From NCBI GenBank assembly GCA_028280615.1, contig JANQLK010000002.1, forward strand, positions 124,001-188,000: a DNA stretch of 64,000 bases. The letters run 5' to 3'. The notes under the pieces are model-generated. The model was not told the origin of the DNA and did not search any database. It saw nothing but the letters and a program-made list of their open reading frames with translations. The position numbers and the translations under genes are program-made. Source of the stretch: Woeseiaceae bacterium (lineage in GTDB: Bacteria > Pseudomonadota > Gammaproteobacteria > Steroidobacterales > Woeseiaceae). This document shows positions 35,902-44,210 of the stretch, one piece after another (the first letter of the stretch is position 1; every line of letters starts with the position of its first letter).

Positions 35902-36728
35902 GCGCGACCGGAGGCGAAGGTCGGGACGGAACCACGCCCGCCGCGCTGCGGGCGGCCGGGTTGCGGGTTGGCTACGGCGAGCGAGCCGTCCTCGACGGGC
36001 TGGAACTCGACATCGCCCCCGGCACCGTCACGGCCGTGGTTGGTCCGAACGGCTCGGGCAAGTCGACCCTCCTGAAAACGCTCGCCCGCCTCTTGCGGCC
36101 GGCCGCCGGCGCGGTCTTCCTCGACGGGGCGGCGATCGCCAGCCTGCCGTCCGCCGCGGTGGCGCGGCGGTTGGCCGTGTTACCGCAGGGACCGACGGCC
36201 CCGGGCGGGCTGACGGTTGGGGAACTGGTCGAGCAGGGGCGCTACCCGCACGCGGGGCCGTTGCGGATGCTGCGGGTGCAGGACCACGAGGCGATCCGGA
36301 CGGCGCTGGAGCTTACCGACATGACCGCTTACGCCGCGCGCCCGCTCGACGGCCTCTCCGGCGGCGAGCGCCAGAGAGCCTGGATCGCGCTGGCACTCGC
36401 ACAGGACACCCAGACACTGCTGCTCGACGAGCCGACGACCTTCCTCGACATCGGGCATCAGCTGGAGGTGCTCGACCTGATTAGCCGGCTAAACCGCGAG
36501 CGCGGGCTGACGATCATGTTGGTGCTGCACGATCTCAACCAGGCGGCGCGCTACTCCGAACGCCTGGTCGCGCTCGACCGCGGGCGTATCGTCGCCGACG
36601 GCGCGCCGCGTGACGTGCTGACAACGGCGCTGCTGGCCGAGGTCTTCGGCGTGCGCGCACACATCCTCGACGACCCCGAGAACGGCGCGCCGCTCTGTCT
36701 CCCTTACGCCGTCGTAGGGCGCGACTAG
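35898..36728 (+). CDS. ABC ATPase, FepC/BtuD class
   Basis: 276 residues. Walker A GPNGSGKST, Q-loop PQGPTAPGG, signature LSGGERQRAW, Walker B LLLDEPTTFLDIGHQ and a switch His in VLHDLNQAA are all present. The start is the ATG that overlaps the second permease stop; the open frame upstream is a shadow. It powers the two FecCD permeases. The operon ends here, 94 bases before the DUF1993 gene, with no obvious terminator. Confidence 0.93.
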   Translation: MSATGGEGRDGTTPAALRAAGLRVGYGERAVLDGLELDIAPGTVTAVVGPNGSGKSTLLKTLARLLRPAAGAVFLDGAAIASLPSAAVARRLAVLPQGPTAPGGLTVGELVEQGRYPHAGPLRMLRVQDHEAIRTALELTDMTAYAARPLDGLSGGERQRAWIALALAQDTQTLLLDEPTTFLDIGHQLEVLDLISRLNRERGLTIMLVLHDLNQAARYSERLVALDRGRIVADGAPRDVLTTALLAEVFGVRAHILDDPENGAPLCLPYAVVGRD

Positions 36729-36822
36729 ACGGGCGCTTGAGCTTTCCGTCCCCAAGCCTTGCTTTTGATCGCGTGAGACGTTAGTAGCCAATCACCCCTT
36801 CATAAACTGTCTTGGATCGCCC

Positions 36823-37386
36823 ATGACTCTGACCAGTCTTCTCGTACCTACCTACTCACAGATGCTTCAAGCCCTGTCCGCATGGCTTGCCAAGGCGGGT
36901 GAGCCACGCCCCGATGGAGACTCACTACTCGCGGCACGGCTCGCACCGGACATGTTTCCTCTGTCAACCCAGGTGCGCTTTGCCTGCCTGCAGGCTTACG
37001 AAGCCGTCACCTGGTTGCAAGGTGGGTCATTCCCGCAAATCTGGCATGACCTCCTGGAAGAAGGACGAAAAGGCGGCGAACAACCGGGGACAATCGCAGA
37101 CGCGACGACTCGCATTCGAGAGACGCTGTCGTTCCTCGACTCGCTGGATTCGGACGCGATTGACGCCGGTGCCGAGCGATCCATAGCGCTCGAGTTGCCC
37201 GATACGAGGGTCTTCGATATGACCGGCGAACAGTATGTGCGCGACTGGGCAATACCGCAGTTCTACTTTCACGTGATGAGTGCCTACGCGATCCTGCGCA
37301 ATCAGGGCGTTGAGCTCGGCAAGGCCGACTATGTTCAGCACGCCTTCGCCTATCTTCGCCCTCAGTCTGCGCAGGACAACGACTGA
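36823..37386 (+). CDS. DUF1993 family protein
   Basis: 187 residues of helical character in the DUF1993 pattern: an N-terminal VPTYSQMLQALSAWLAKAG helix, then PLSTQVRFACLQAYEAVTWL and a C-terminal FYFHVMSAYAILRNQGVELGK. The DinB/YfiT-like fold is expected. The function is unknown; some relatives bind metal, but no clear His triad is seen. The ribosome site is weak. Confidence 0.8.
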   Translation: MTLTSLLVPTYSQMLQALSAWLAKAGEPRPDGDSLLAARLAPDMFPLSTQVRFACLQAYEAVTWLQGGSFPQIWHDLLEEGRKGGEQPGTIADATTRIRETLSFLDSLDSDAIDAGAERSIALELPDTRVFDMTGEQYVRDWAIPQFYFHVMSAYAILRNQGVELGKADYVQHAFAYLRPQSAQDND

Positions 37387-37450
37387 CTTGCATCTGGCGC
37401 GCTCCAACGCGCCTGGGCAAGAGCTGACCGATCGCGTAGACCTCCAACAT

Positions 37451-37540
37451 TCAGACTTTCGATGGTACTCGCAGGCCGTCGAGCACGGCGACGACGGCTT
37501 CCAGACTGTTCGGCGTAAGTATCGGCTCGGGCCTTTCCAT
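37451..37540 (-). pseudogene. Possible C-terminal remnant of a TetR-type gene
   Basis: A 29-codon frame ends VVAVLDGLRVPSKV, close to the end of the TetR protein at 41937-42572 (HVATVLDGLRLPAEV). The two also share about 18 identical bases (GCAGGCCGTCGAGCACGG on the plus strand). No other part of a TetR protein is visible here. It could be a local duplication remnant or a decayed paralogue. The evidence is short and could be chance. Confidence 0.35.
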
Positions 37541-37563
37541 CTATGGGCAGCCACCGCCTGTGG

Positions 37564-38505
37564 CTACGAGTCGTTCAGACCGAAGGCCCACGCAAACGGC
37601 GCCGGGTCGTAGTACTCGCGGAACAGGTGAATCTTGCCGTCGACGACATGGAACAATCCCCCATAGACCTGGCGGTAGATTCGTCCGGTCGGAATGACCT
37701 CGACGGTGCCTTTGTACTCGACAAACACCGTCTGCGGGTCCCGCATCGGGTGGAACACGAGCTCGCTGGTGAAGTCCGCATTGCCACTGACGTCTGGCCA
37801 GCCCGCATAGAGCTCGATGAGGGCATCTTTGCCCACTACCCGCCTCGGGTGTCCTTCGGGCGAGTACGGCATGTCCTGCACCGCGTCGCGGGCCCAGACC
37901 GATGCGAGGGCATCCATGTCCTTGTCTTCGAGTGACTCGAGAAAGGTGCAAACCACCTGCCGGGTCTGCTGCCGAATGATATAGGCCGGCGGCTCGGCCG
38001 CCGCGTTGCGGCCGGCGGGACCGAACACGTCGCGAGTGCCTTCCTCGCGTTGCAGGTTGAACGTCATGGCAGTGATCAGCCACTCACCGTCAGTCCTCTC
38101 GAATTCGTAGCGGTAGTCGCCGACGGCCAGCCAGTGGAGATCGGCGACGTAGTGCTCTGCCGCGACGTCGGCTATGGCGATGGCAGAAACTCCGTCAATG
38201 GACACCTCGATCTTCGAGAGCCTGTGCCTGGTGCGGTCAAACCCTGGCAGCATCGCGGCCCAATCGTTCATCAATGCCTGCGGGCTCTTGAGCTCCGCCG
38301 CAGCGCCGGTGAGCGACGAATAGTCCACACGTATCTCATCGGCGTAGAGCGTCTCCAGGGCCTCGAAATTGCCACGATCGGCCAGCACGGCGACGCTTTC
38401 GACAATGGTTTCGATGGCCGCCTCGTCCGCCGCTTGAGCGTTGGCTGCCATCGGCGCAGATACGGTCGCAGTCATGATCAGTAGTCCTCGAATAATGGTT
38501 TTCAC
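37564..38505 (-). CDS. Exported protein with two NTF2/SnoaL-like domains
   Basis: 313 residues from a GTG at 38505 with an AGGAGGG ribosome site; a longer frame runs into the upstream gene. A signal peptide (LLIMTATVSAPMAANAQA) precedes two SnoaL-like cone folds. The first begins IETIVESVAVLADRGNFEAL; the second, about 150 residues later, has VVCTFLESLEDKDMDALAS. Such folds bind or modify small ligands; no catalytic assignment is possible. It follows the alpha/beta-hydrolase gene by 11 bases, so it is an operon partner. Confidence 0.75.
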   Translation of the reverse strand: MKTIIRGLLIMTATVSAPMAANAQAADEAAIETIVESVAVLADRGNFEALETLYADEIRVDYSSLTGAAAELKSPQALMNDWAAMLPGFDRTRHRLSKIEVSIDGVSAIAIADVAAEHYVADLHWLAVGDYRYEFERTDGEWLITAMTFNLQREEGTRDVFGPAGRNAAAEPPAYIIRQQTRQVVCTFLESLEDKDMDALASVWARDAVQDMPYSPEGHPRRVVGKDALIELYAGWPDVSGNADFTSELVFHPMRDPQTVFVEYKGTVEVIPTGRIYRQVYGGLFHVVDGKIHLFREYYDPAPFAWAFGLNDS

Positions 38506-38516
38506 GATGCCCTCCT

Positions 38517-39461
38517 CTACTTCAGCGTCCGCTCGAAGTGCTCCGCGACCGCGTTCGAGGATGCTTCGACGGCATCCGGCTGGTGGTAGAAGTCGAACTG
38601 GGTGACGTCGTCCAGCCACAGGGTCGTGGCGTTGTCGCCCATCCGTTCGGCGTAGGCTTTGGCGCCCTGCGGGATCGCCGCGGCATCGGAATGCACCAGC
38701 AGCGTCGGTTGGTCGGAATTGTCCGCGGCCGCGATGGCGTCGTACGTCAGCCAGCCTTCCCAGGATGCGGCATTGAACTTGTTATCATACTCTGGAATGA
38801 GGCCTGTATCGGGGTCCGTGTAGTACGGTGCCTGGTACATCACGGCGTCTTCGTTGGTCAGGCTCGCCGCCTCCAGAATGACCGGCGATGCCGCTTGCTC
38901 GGCTTCACGGCTCGCCTCGATCAGCGCGGCAACGCCTTCCGCGCCGCCGTAGACGGCGTTGACGATCTCGGCGTCGTGCAACCAGGGGGCAACCAGCGCC
39001 ACGCTCTTGATGTTCGGGTTATCGAGCGCGGCATCGCTCATGTAGCCGGCCGAGGCACAGACCCCGAGGCCCGCGACGCGATCGCCGTCGACTTCCGGGC
39101 GTGTTGCCAGATAGGCCGCTGCGGCGCGTATATCGTCGGTCTTCCGCTGCGGGTTTTCCAGAAATTGGATCGTGTCGGGCGATGCGCCCCAGCCGCGAAA
39201 GTCGAAGGCCAATGCGGCATAGCCGCGGTCGGCGAGCTCGGCGGCGTAGGTACCGGCCATCTGTTCCTTGACCGTGGTCCAGGCACCGGTGACGATCACA
39301 CCCGGCAGACGGTCGCCGGTCTGGTAGTCATCGGGTAGGTAAAGGTCGCCGGCCAGGGTTTGGCCCGCGTGTTCGAACGAAACAGGCTCTTTCATGGCAG
39401 CCTCCGTGTTGGTTGAAATGAGTGCCGCAGCCAAAGCTGACGTAGCCAGAAGGTTCTTCAT
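38517..39461 (-). CDS. Exported alpha/beta-hydrolase with probable cysteine nucleophile
   Basis: 314 residues from ATG 39461, preceded by GGGAGATCGAC. A signal peptide (LLATSALAAALISTNTEA) precedes the fold. The nucleophile elbow reads GLGVCASAGY, which places Cys where most hydrolases have Ser, as in dienelactone hydrolase-like proteins. The acid and base are plausibly in TLLVHSDAAAIPQ and FDFYHQPDAV. Substrate unknown. Cotranscribed with the double NTF2-like protein; transcription regulators follow upstream. Confidence 0.82.
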   Translation of the reverse strand: MKNLLATSALAAALISTNTEAAMKEPVSFEHAGQTLAGDLYLPDDYQTGDRLPGVIVTGAWTTVKEQMAGTYAAELADRGYAALAFDFRGWGASPDTIQFLENPQRKTDDIRAAAAYLATRPEVDGDRVAGLGVCASAGYMSDAALDNPNIKSVALVAPWLHDAEIVNAVYGGAEGVAALIEASREAEQAASPVILEAASLTNEDAVMYQAPYYTDPDTGLIPEYDNKFNAASWEGWLTYDAIAAADNSDQPTLLVHSDAAAIPQGAKAYAERMGDNATTLWLDDVTQFDFYHQPDAVEASSNAVAEHFERTLK

Positions 39462-39577
39462 GTCGATCTCCCTGGGTTCGTGTTGAAACCTGATGCACAC
39501 GATAACCAGCGAGAGCGAGCTGCTCTTGCACAGGCTTGCGGATTCTTTGAACGATCCGACGGCGGCGAGGAGCCGGG

Positions 39578-40465
39578 CTAGGCGTCTACCCGGGCTCGAT
39601 ACGTGGAGGGCGAGATGCCCTCGATCTGCTTGAACTGGCGGGAGAAATGGGCCTGGTCCGAAAACCCGCAGGCCATCGCAATGTCGATCATGGGCTCATC
39701 GCGTAATGCCAGGCGTTTCTTGGCCTGTTCGACGCGATACGCCAGCACGAACCGCATGGGACTCGTACCGATAGTTCTCTTGAAGAGGTGAGAGAAGTGC
39801 GAGGCGCTCAGGCCCGCCTTGCTTGCCATGTCCTCTACGGCAATCGAGCTGCCGTAGTTGTCTGACACGAAATCGAGGACGCGCTTGTAGTGCTCGGCCG
39901 TGAAGCGCCTCGAGAAATTGTAGTCGTCTTCCCTGAGCCCGTATTTCTGGATGAGCTTGACCAGAAACACTCGGGCAAGGCTTTCGAAGATCAGTTCCGA
40001 ACCGCGCTCTTGCGAGGCAAGCGCGTCGCACAGCATCACACCCGCCTGGCAAATGTCTTCATCTTCAAACTGGGGAAGATCCTTGAGCTGCGAATCGGCA
40101 AGCAGGACGCCGACCTCGGATTGCGCGAATCGTTCCAGCTTCGTTGGATCCAGCGTCACGACAATGCACTTCGATCGTTTGTACCAGCGCCAGCCGCTCT
40201 CGACACCGGCCGGAGTCACGACGATCTCGTGCTTGCGGTAGGTGAAGTCACGGTGCTCGCCATCGCGCCAGTTTTGCACCCGGTGCGGCTCGTCCTTCAG
40301 GTTCAACAGCACATGATGCTGCCTGAACACCTGAGTCGGCATCGTGTCCGGTTCGGCCTCGAAGTACTCGAGCGTGAGCAAATCGGTTGCCAGTGGACGC
40401 GCGGCATCAGCGCTGTTGATCAGCGGCGGCGACGGGTAGATTTCCTGGTAGGTGTTGTCGTTCAT
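39578..40465 (-). CDS. AraC-family transcriptional regulator
   Basis: 295 residues from ATG 40465. The C-terminal AraC domain has both helix-turn-helix motifs (SIAVEDMASKAGLSASHFSHLF and DEPMIDIAMACGFSDQAHFSRQF). The N-terminal cupin-like half should sense a ligand. The ATG overlaps the LysR stop (ATGA), making a two-regulator operon. The neighbouring exported hydrolase operon on the same strand is a likely target. Confidence 0.9.
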   Translation of the reverse strand: MNDNTYQEIYPSPPLINSADAARPLATDLLTLEYFEAEPDTMPTQVFRQHHVLLNLKDEPHRVQNWRDGEHRDFTYRKHEIVVTPAGVESGWRWYKRSKCIVVTLDPTKLERFAQSEVGVLLADSQLKDLPQFEDEDICQAGVMLCDALASQERGSELIFESLARVFLVKLIQKYGLREDDYNFSRRFTAEHYKRVLDFVSDNYGSSIAVEDMASKAGLSASHFSHLFKRTIGTSPMRFVLAYRVEQAKKRLALRDEPMIDIAMACGFSDQAHFSRQFKQIEGISPSTYRARVDA

Positions 40466-41370
40466 CGTTGTGCAAGGGGTACTCGCGAAACGGCACACGC
40501 GACGATACTACGAAGCCACTCGTTCAGGGCATCGTTGCGACGACGCTCATGCCAACCCATGCGGATCGGGACAGGTTGAACGTCAAAGGGGACTTTGGCC
40601 AGCGTGATGCCGCCGGCGGCCTCGAAGGTCCGGGCAATTGGTTCGGGCATGGTGGCCACGGCACCCAGCCGTATAACCAGGTCTCGAATCGATGCGAAAC
40701 GCGGCGTCCATGCCAGGATTTCGCGCCGCTTGCCCATCGCGGTGAGCCGCTCGTCGATATAGCCCTCCTCGCGATCTCGGAACCCAACAGCGACATGCGT
40801 CGCCTTGAGATACTTTGATAGTGTGGTCGGCGGCGTCATATCCGAGCGTACGACGAGCACGAAATCCTGCTCCAGCAGCACGCGGTCGCCCACGCCACGT
40901 GGCGCAGGTCCGGCAACCGACACGGCCAGATCGACCTCGCCGGACCTCACCGATGCCCATACCGTCTGATGGTCGACTTCGACGACGCGCACCGCCGCAT
41001 TCGGTGCTGCCTCGCGGATCGCCGAGACGATCTCGGCGAAACACAGCGCGTGTATATCGTCGGCAAGACCGAGAATGATCTCGCCCGTCACGGTCTCGGG
41101 GTCGAAGCCCTCCCCGGTCATCAGCTGAGACAGCGTTCGTACCGATCCGCGCATTTCCGCCCACAGGGCCTCGGCACGCGGCGTGGGTCGGACACCGGTC
41201 GGTGTCTTTTCGAATAGCACATCGCCGAAGACATCCCGCAGCCGCGCAACGGACTGGCTCACGGCCGGCTGTGACCGATGCAGGCGTTCCGCGGCTTTTC
41301 GCAGATTGCGTTCCGCCATCACCGCGTCAAACACGACCAGCAGGTTGAGATCTGGGTTAGTCATAATCAC
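40462..41370 (-). CDS. LysR-family transcriptional regulator
   Basis: 302 residues. The winged helix (LNLLVVFDAVMAERNLRKAAERLHRSQPAVSQSVARL) and a LysR substrate-binding domain are present. It is divergent from the small NTF2-like gene at 41480 across about 110 AT-rich bases, the usual LysR target arrangement. It overlaps the downstream AraC gene. The inducer is unknown. Confidence 0.92.
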   Translation of the reverse strand: MIMTNPDLNLLVVFDAVMAERNLRKAAERLHRSQPAVSQSVARLRDVFGDVLFEKTPTGVRPTPRAEALWAEMRGSVRTLSQLMTGEGFDPETVTGEIILGLADDIHALCFAEIVSAIREAAPNAAVRVVEVDHQTVWASVRSGEVDLAVSVAGPAPRGVGDRVLLEQDFVLVVRSDMTPPTTLSKYLKATHVAVGFRDREEGYIDERLTAMGKRREILAWTPRFASIRDLVIRLGAVATMPEPIARTFEAAGGITLAKVPFDVQPVPIRMGWHERRRNDALNEWLRSIVACAVSRVPLAQR

Positions 41371-41479
41371 TACTTATGATACTAGCAAAATATAACAATT
41401 GGCAGTTATCACAGGTTGAGGCTAGATTGGACCTCACACTGCGAGTCCCACACTCGCACCGAAGAACGAGGAGACGATC

Positions 41480-41893
41480 ATGATTACCGAGAACTTGCGT
41501 ACGAATCAGTTGAGCCAGAGCGCCTACAACGACTATCTCCGGTATCTCGCCGCGCTGGATGCGCGCGATATCGAGGCGTACAGCCAGTACCTTGCCGACG
41601 ACGTGTCGGTTCAGTTCGGCAACGCGAATCCCGTCGAGGGGAAGGACGTGGTTGTCGGCATGTTGGGCGGGTATTGGCAGAGCTTCGCCGGGCTCGAGCA
41701 CGACCTGCTCAACATCTACGGCACGGACCGGAGCTATGTGCTGGAAGCGCTGAACCACTATTTACGGCATGACGGCAAGTCCGTCACGGTTCGGGCCGTG
41801 GCGTTCACCGACAAGAATGCCGACGGGAAAGTGACTTCGGTAAGGATCTACGGTGATACCTCGCCGGTATTCGCGGATGGCGAGGAGTCCTGA
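41480..41893 (+). CDS. SnoaL/NTF2-like protein
   Basis: 137 residues with the cone-fold pattern: YNDYLRYLAALDARDIEAY, SVQFGNANPVEGKDVVVG and TVRAVAFTDKNADGKVTSVRIYGD. An AGGAG ribosome site precedes the ATG. No signal peptide. Divergent from the LysR gene, its probable regulator. It may be an isomerase, hydratase or ligand carrier. Confidence 0.82.
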   Translation: MITENLRTNQLSQSAYNDYLRYLAALDARDIEAYSQYLADDVSVQFGNANPVEGKDVVVGMLGGYWQSFAGLEHDLLNIYGTDRSYVLEALNHYLRHDGKSVTVRAVAFTDKNADGKVTSVRIYGDTSPVFADGEES

Positions 41894-41936
41894 GCGGCCG
41901 TTTCCAGCGACACGCAGCCAAAGGGACTCCCTTCGT

Positions 41937-42572
41937 TCAGACCTCCGCGGGCAATCGCAGGCCGTCGAGCACGGTCGCGACGTGGTCTTTCATCAGTCGA
42001 TCAATGTCGAGCGGGGCCAGATCGTCGAACAGTATGCGCCAGACCACCGCCATCAGCGGCGGCCCCGCAAACACCTGCGGTGCGATGTCGGCACTGCCCG
42101 GCCGAAACTCGCCGCTGGCTTCGCCGTCGGCCAGACACCGAGCGATCGCGCGCATGCCCGGCTCGACGATTTCCTTGTAGTAGAAGTAGCGCAGCTGATC
42201 GTGGCGCGGACCCTCGGCGATCATCAGGCGAAGAATCGTCTTCATGGGACCCTTGCCGAGTCGTTCGCCCATTACCGAGATCTGCCGGGTAAGGCGATCG
42301 ACAGCCGTTCCCTCTTTGGTATCCGCTGCCCGTTCAACGGCGTCAATCGCCGGGCGTACTATCGCATGGATAACCCCTTCGAGCAGCGCCTGCTTGTTCT
42401 TGAAATACAGATAGACCGTGCCTTTGGCAATCTCAGCCTCGGCCGCCACATCGTCGATGCGCGCGCCCTCGAAGCCATCGCGGTCAAAAATCGTCAGCGC
42501 GGCTTCGATAATGTCTTCGCGACGACGTCGCTGAGAGCGCGACAAGCCTTGCGGGATGCCAGGCGCGGCCAT
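41937..42572 (-). CDS. TetR-family transcriptional regulator
   Basis: 211 residues. The N-terminal helix-turn-helix reads FEGARIDDVAAEAEIAKGTVYLYFKNKQALLEGV. The helical C-terminal ligand domain ends VLDGLRLPAEV. Divergent from the RND efflux operon, with two palindromic sites in the shared region, so it is a likely repressor of that pump (AcrR-like role). Confidence 0.92.
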   Translation of the reverse strand: MAAPGIPQGLSRSQRRRREDIIEAALTIFDRDGFEGARIDDVAAEAEIAKGTVYLYFKNKQALLEGVIHAIVRPAIDAVERAADTKEGTAVDRLTRQISVMGERLGKGPMKTILRLMIAEGPRHDQLRYFYYKEIVEPGMRAIARCLADGEASGEFRPGSADIAPQVFAGPPLMAVVWRILFDDLAPLDIDRLMKDHVATVLDGLRLPAEV

Positions 42573-42708
42573 GACTACACCGCCCTCTCAGGGAGCGCGC
42601 CCCTCATCGGAGCGTGTTTCGAACGGACAGATCGTAGACGTCGCATCGTCATGTTCCAACTCCCAACCAGCGTGCAAAACGTGTGCATCTGAGCAGAACT
42701 GAATAGCT

Positions 42709-42723
42709 AGTCACTATATGACT
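42709..42723. promoter_or_regulatory. Inverted repeat (possible TetR site, tetR-proximal)
   Basis: AGTCA-CTATA-TGACT, five-base arms with a five-base centre, upstream of the tetR start. It shares the AGTCA/TGACT half-site with the stronger palindrome at 42944. Confidence 0.4.
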
Positions 42724-42943
42724 GGTTCGTCATTGTACACTCTCAGACCCGTTTGTCCAGCCGAGGCGCCGGACAGGTATGTTCCTTCGGATCGATTCGA
42801 GGGATTCTCAGTATCCAATAAAAGCAATAAAGATCGGAGTTTATGGAGTTTTTCTCCATCCCTTCTCATTATCCTTAGCGTTACGGCTCGCGAGGCGATA
42901 CAGGTTTCCCCGGCGCACAAGACATCGTTGCTACTTGCCAAAC

Positions 42944-42957
42944 TGACTGATCAGTCA
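42944..42957. promoter_or_regulatory. Perfect 14-base palindrome (TetR operator candidate)
   Basis: TGACTGATCAGTCA is a perfect palindrome, followed by another partial copy (ACTGACTG at 42961-42968). It lies about 85 bases upstream of the RND adaptor start, where a TetR-type repressor would bind. Length and symmetry fit a TetR dimer site, but binding is inferred. Confidence 0.55.
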
Positions 42958-43042
42958 TATACTGACTGAAGATTCATTAGGACGGAGCGGCGGCTCTGTC
43001 GCATGCCATCAGTCTTCGACAATCTGCGTCCCGGAGTTGAAA

Positions 43043-44161
43043 ATGCGTTGCCAGACCAACCAGCCATCGACAAGGTCGGCAGCCCCCGTGCTCGTCGCGC
43101 TCCTATTGATTGCGGCGTGCTCGGATGGGGCTGGACCTGAAACGCCAGCGCCACGAACGGTCATGGTTGGGACTGCCAATCCCGTGGCGGCGGGCGGCAG
43201 CCGGTTCTCCGGGGAACTCCGCGCGGCCGAGCGCTCCGATCTGGCATTCGAGATCGCCGGCACGATCGACTCCCTTTCCGTCGATCTTGGCGATCACTTC
43301 CAGCGGGGCGACCTACTGGGCCAGCTTGACGATCGTCAGCCGCAACTCGATCTCACCGCGCGCCGCGCAAATCTGAGCGACGCTGAGGCGACCCTTGCCG
43401 ATGCCGGGTTGGACTACGAACGTCGAGCGGGCCTCGCTGGCACCGGCGCTGTATCCCAATCCGCCATCGACCAGGCCAAAGCTCGAATGGACAGCGCACG
43501 GGCGCAGGTCGATGCCCTGCGCGCTGAAGTCGGACGTGCCGAAGAACGCCTGGCGGATACGCGCCTGGTCGCGCCATTTAGCGGCGAAGTCGTCGCGCGT
43601 CTCGCCGAGCCGTCCGAAGTGGTTGCTGCGGGACGATCCGTGTTGCGGATTATTGGTGATCGAGCGGCGATTGAGGCGGTTGTCACGGTTTCAGGCCGCG
43701 TGCGAGGTGAACTCGCTCGCGAGCAGCGTGCCCGCGTGCGGGTTCCGTCACGTGACGTTGCGGTAGTCGGGCGAATCGTTGAAATCGGCGCCGAGGCCAA
43801 TGCCGCGGGACTGTTTCCCGTCACCATTGCCACGCCAAACCCGGACAACGCCCTTCGTCCCGGCGAGTCTGTCGAGGCCCGCTTCATCAACGACGACTCG
43901 GAGCCGCGCCTTCTGATCCCGCTAACCGCCTTTGTTCCGAACGGCGACAACGCGGGGACCGTGTTCACCATCGATGCAACCGGCGCGAACACGCGCGTTA
44001 GCGCCCGCCGGGTCACGCTTGGGGCACTCCGCGACGACGGTGTGGAGGTCATCGACGGTCTGCATGCAGGGGCCCGCATCGTGGTCAAAGGCGCCGATCT
44101 GCTGACCGATGGCGAGCCGGTACGGACCGCCGGCGACGGCCTTGCGCGCTACAACCAGTAG
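43043..44161 (+). CDS. RND efflux periplasmic adaptor (membrane-fusion lipoprotein)
   Basis: 372 residues from ATG 43043 (GGAG six bases upstream; a TTG two codons earlier is less likely). The leader has a lipobox LLIAACS, so the adaptor is a lipoprotein. Fold landmarks are the lipoyl half FEIAGTIDSLSVDLGDHFQRGDLLGQLD, a helical hairpin (about 95-165) and VAPFSGEVVARLAEPSEVV. It bridges the inner-membrane RND pump and the outer-membrane factor encoded downstream. Confidence 0.92.
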   Translation: MRCQTNQPSTRSAAPVLVALLLIAACSDGAGPETPAPRTVMVGTANPVAAGGSRFSGELRAAERSDLAFEIAGTIDSLSVDLGDHFQRGDLLGQLDDRQPQLDLTARRANLSDAEATLADAGLDYERRAGLAGTGAVSQSAIDQAKARMDSARAQVDALRAEVGRAEERLADTRLVAPFSGEVVARLAEPSEVVAAGRSVLRIIGDRAAIEAVVTVSGRVRGELAREQRARVRVPSRDVAVVGRIVEIGAEANAAGLFPVTIATPNPDNALRPGESVEARFINDDSEPRLLIPLTAFVPNGDNAGTVFTIDATGANTRVSARRVTLGALRDDGVEVIDGLHAGARIVVKGADLLTDGEPVRTAGDGLARYNQ

Positions 44162-44210
44162 CGCCGGCGCTCCTTCCATACATCCATTCATCAGTTTCGA
44201 AACGTCTGCA

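Larger units (their letters stand above)
42573..43042. other. AT-rich divergent promoter region of tetR and the efflux operon
   Basis: About 470 bases without a convincing gene; the stretch 42700-42960 is AT-richer than its surroundings. It holds the two palindromes described separately and GGAG at 43033-43036, which serves the adaptor gene. The length is greater than a simple divergent promoter needs. Confidence 0.6.
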
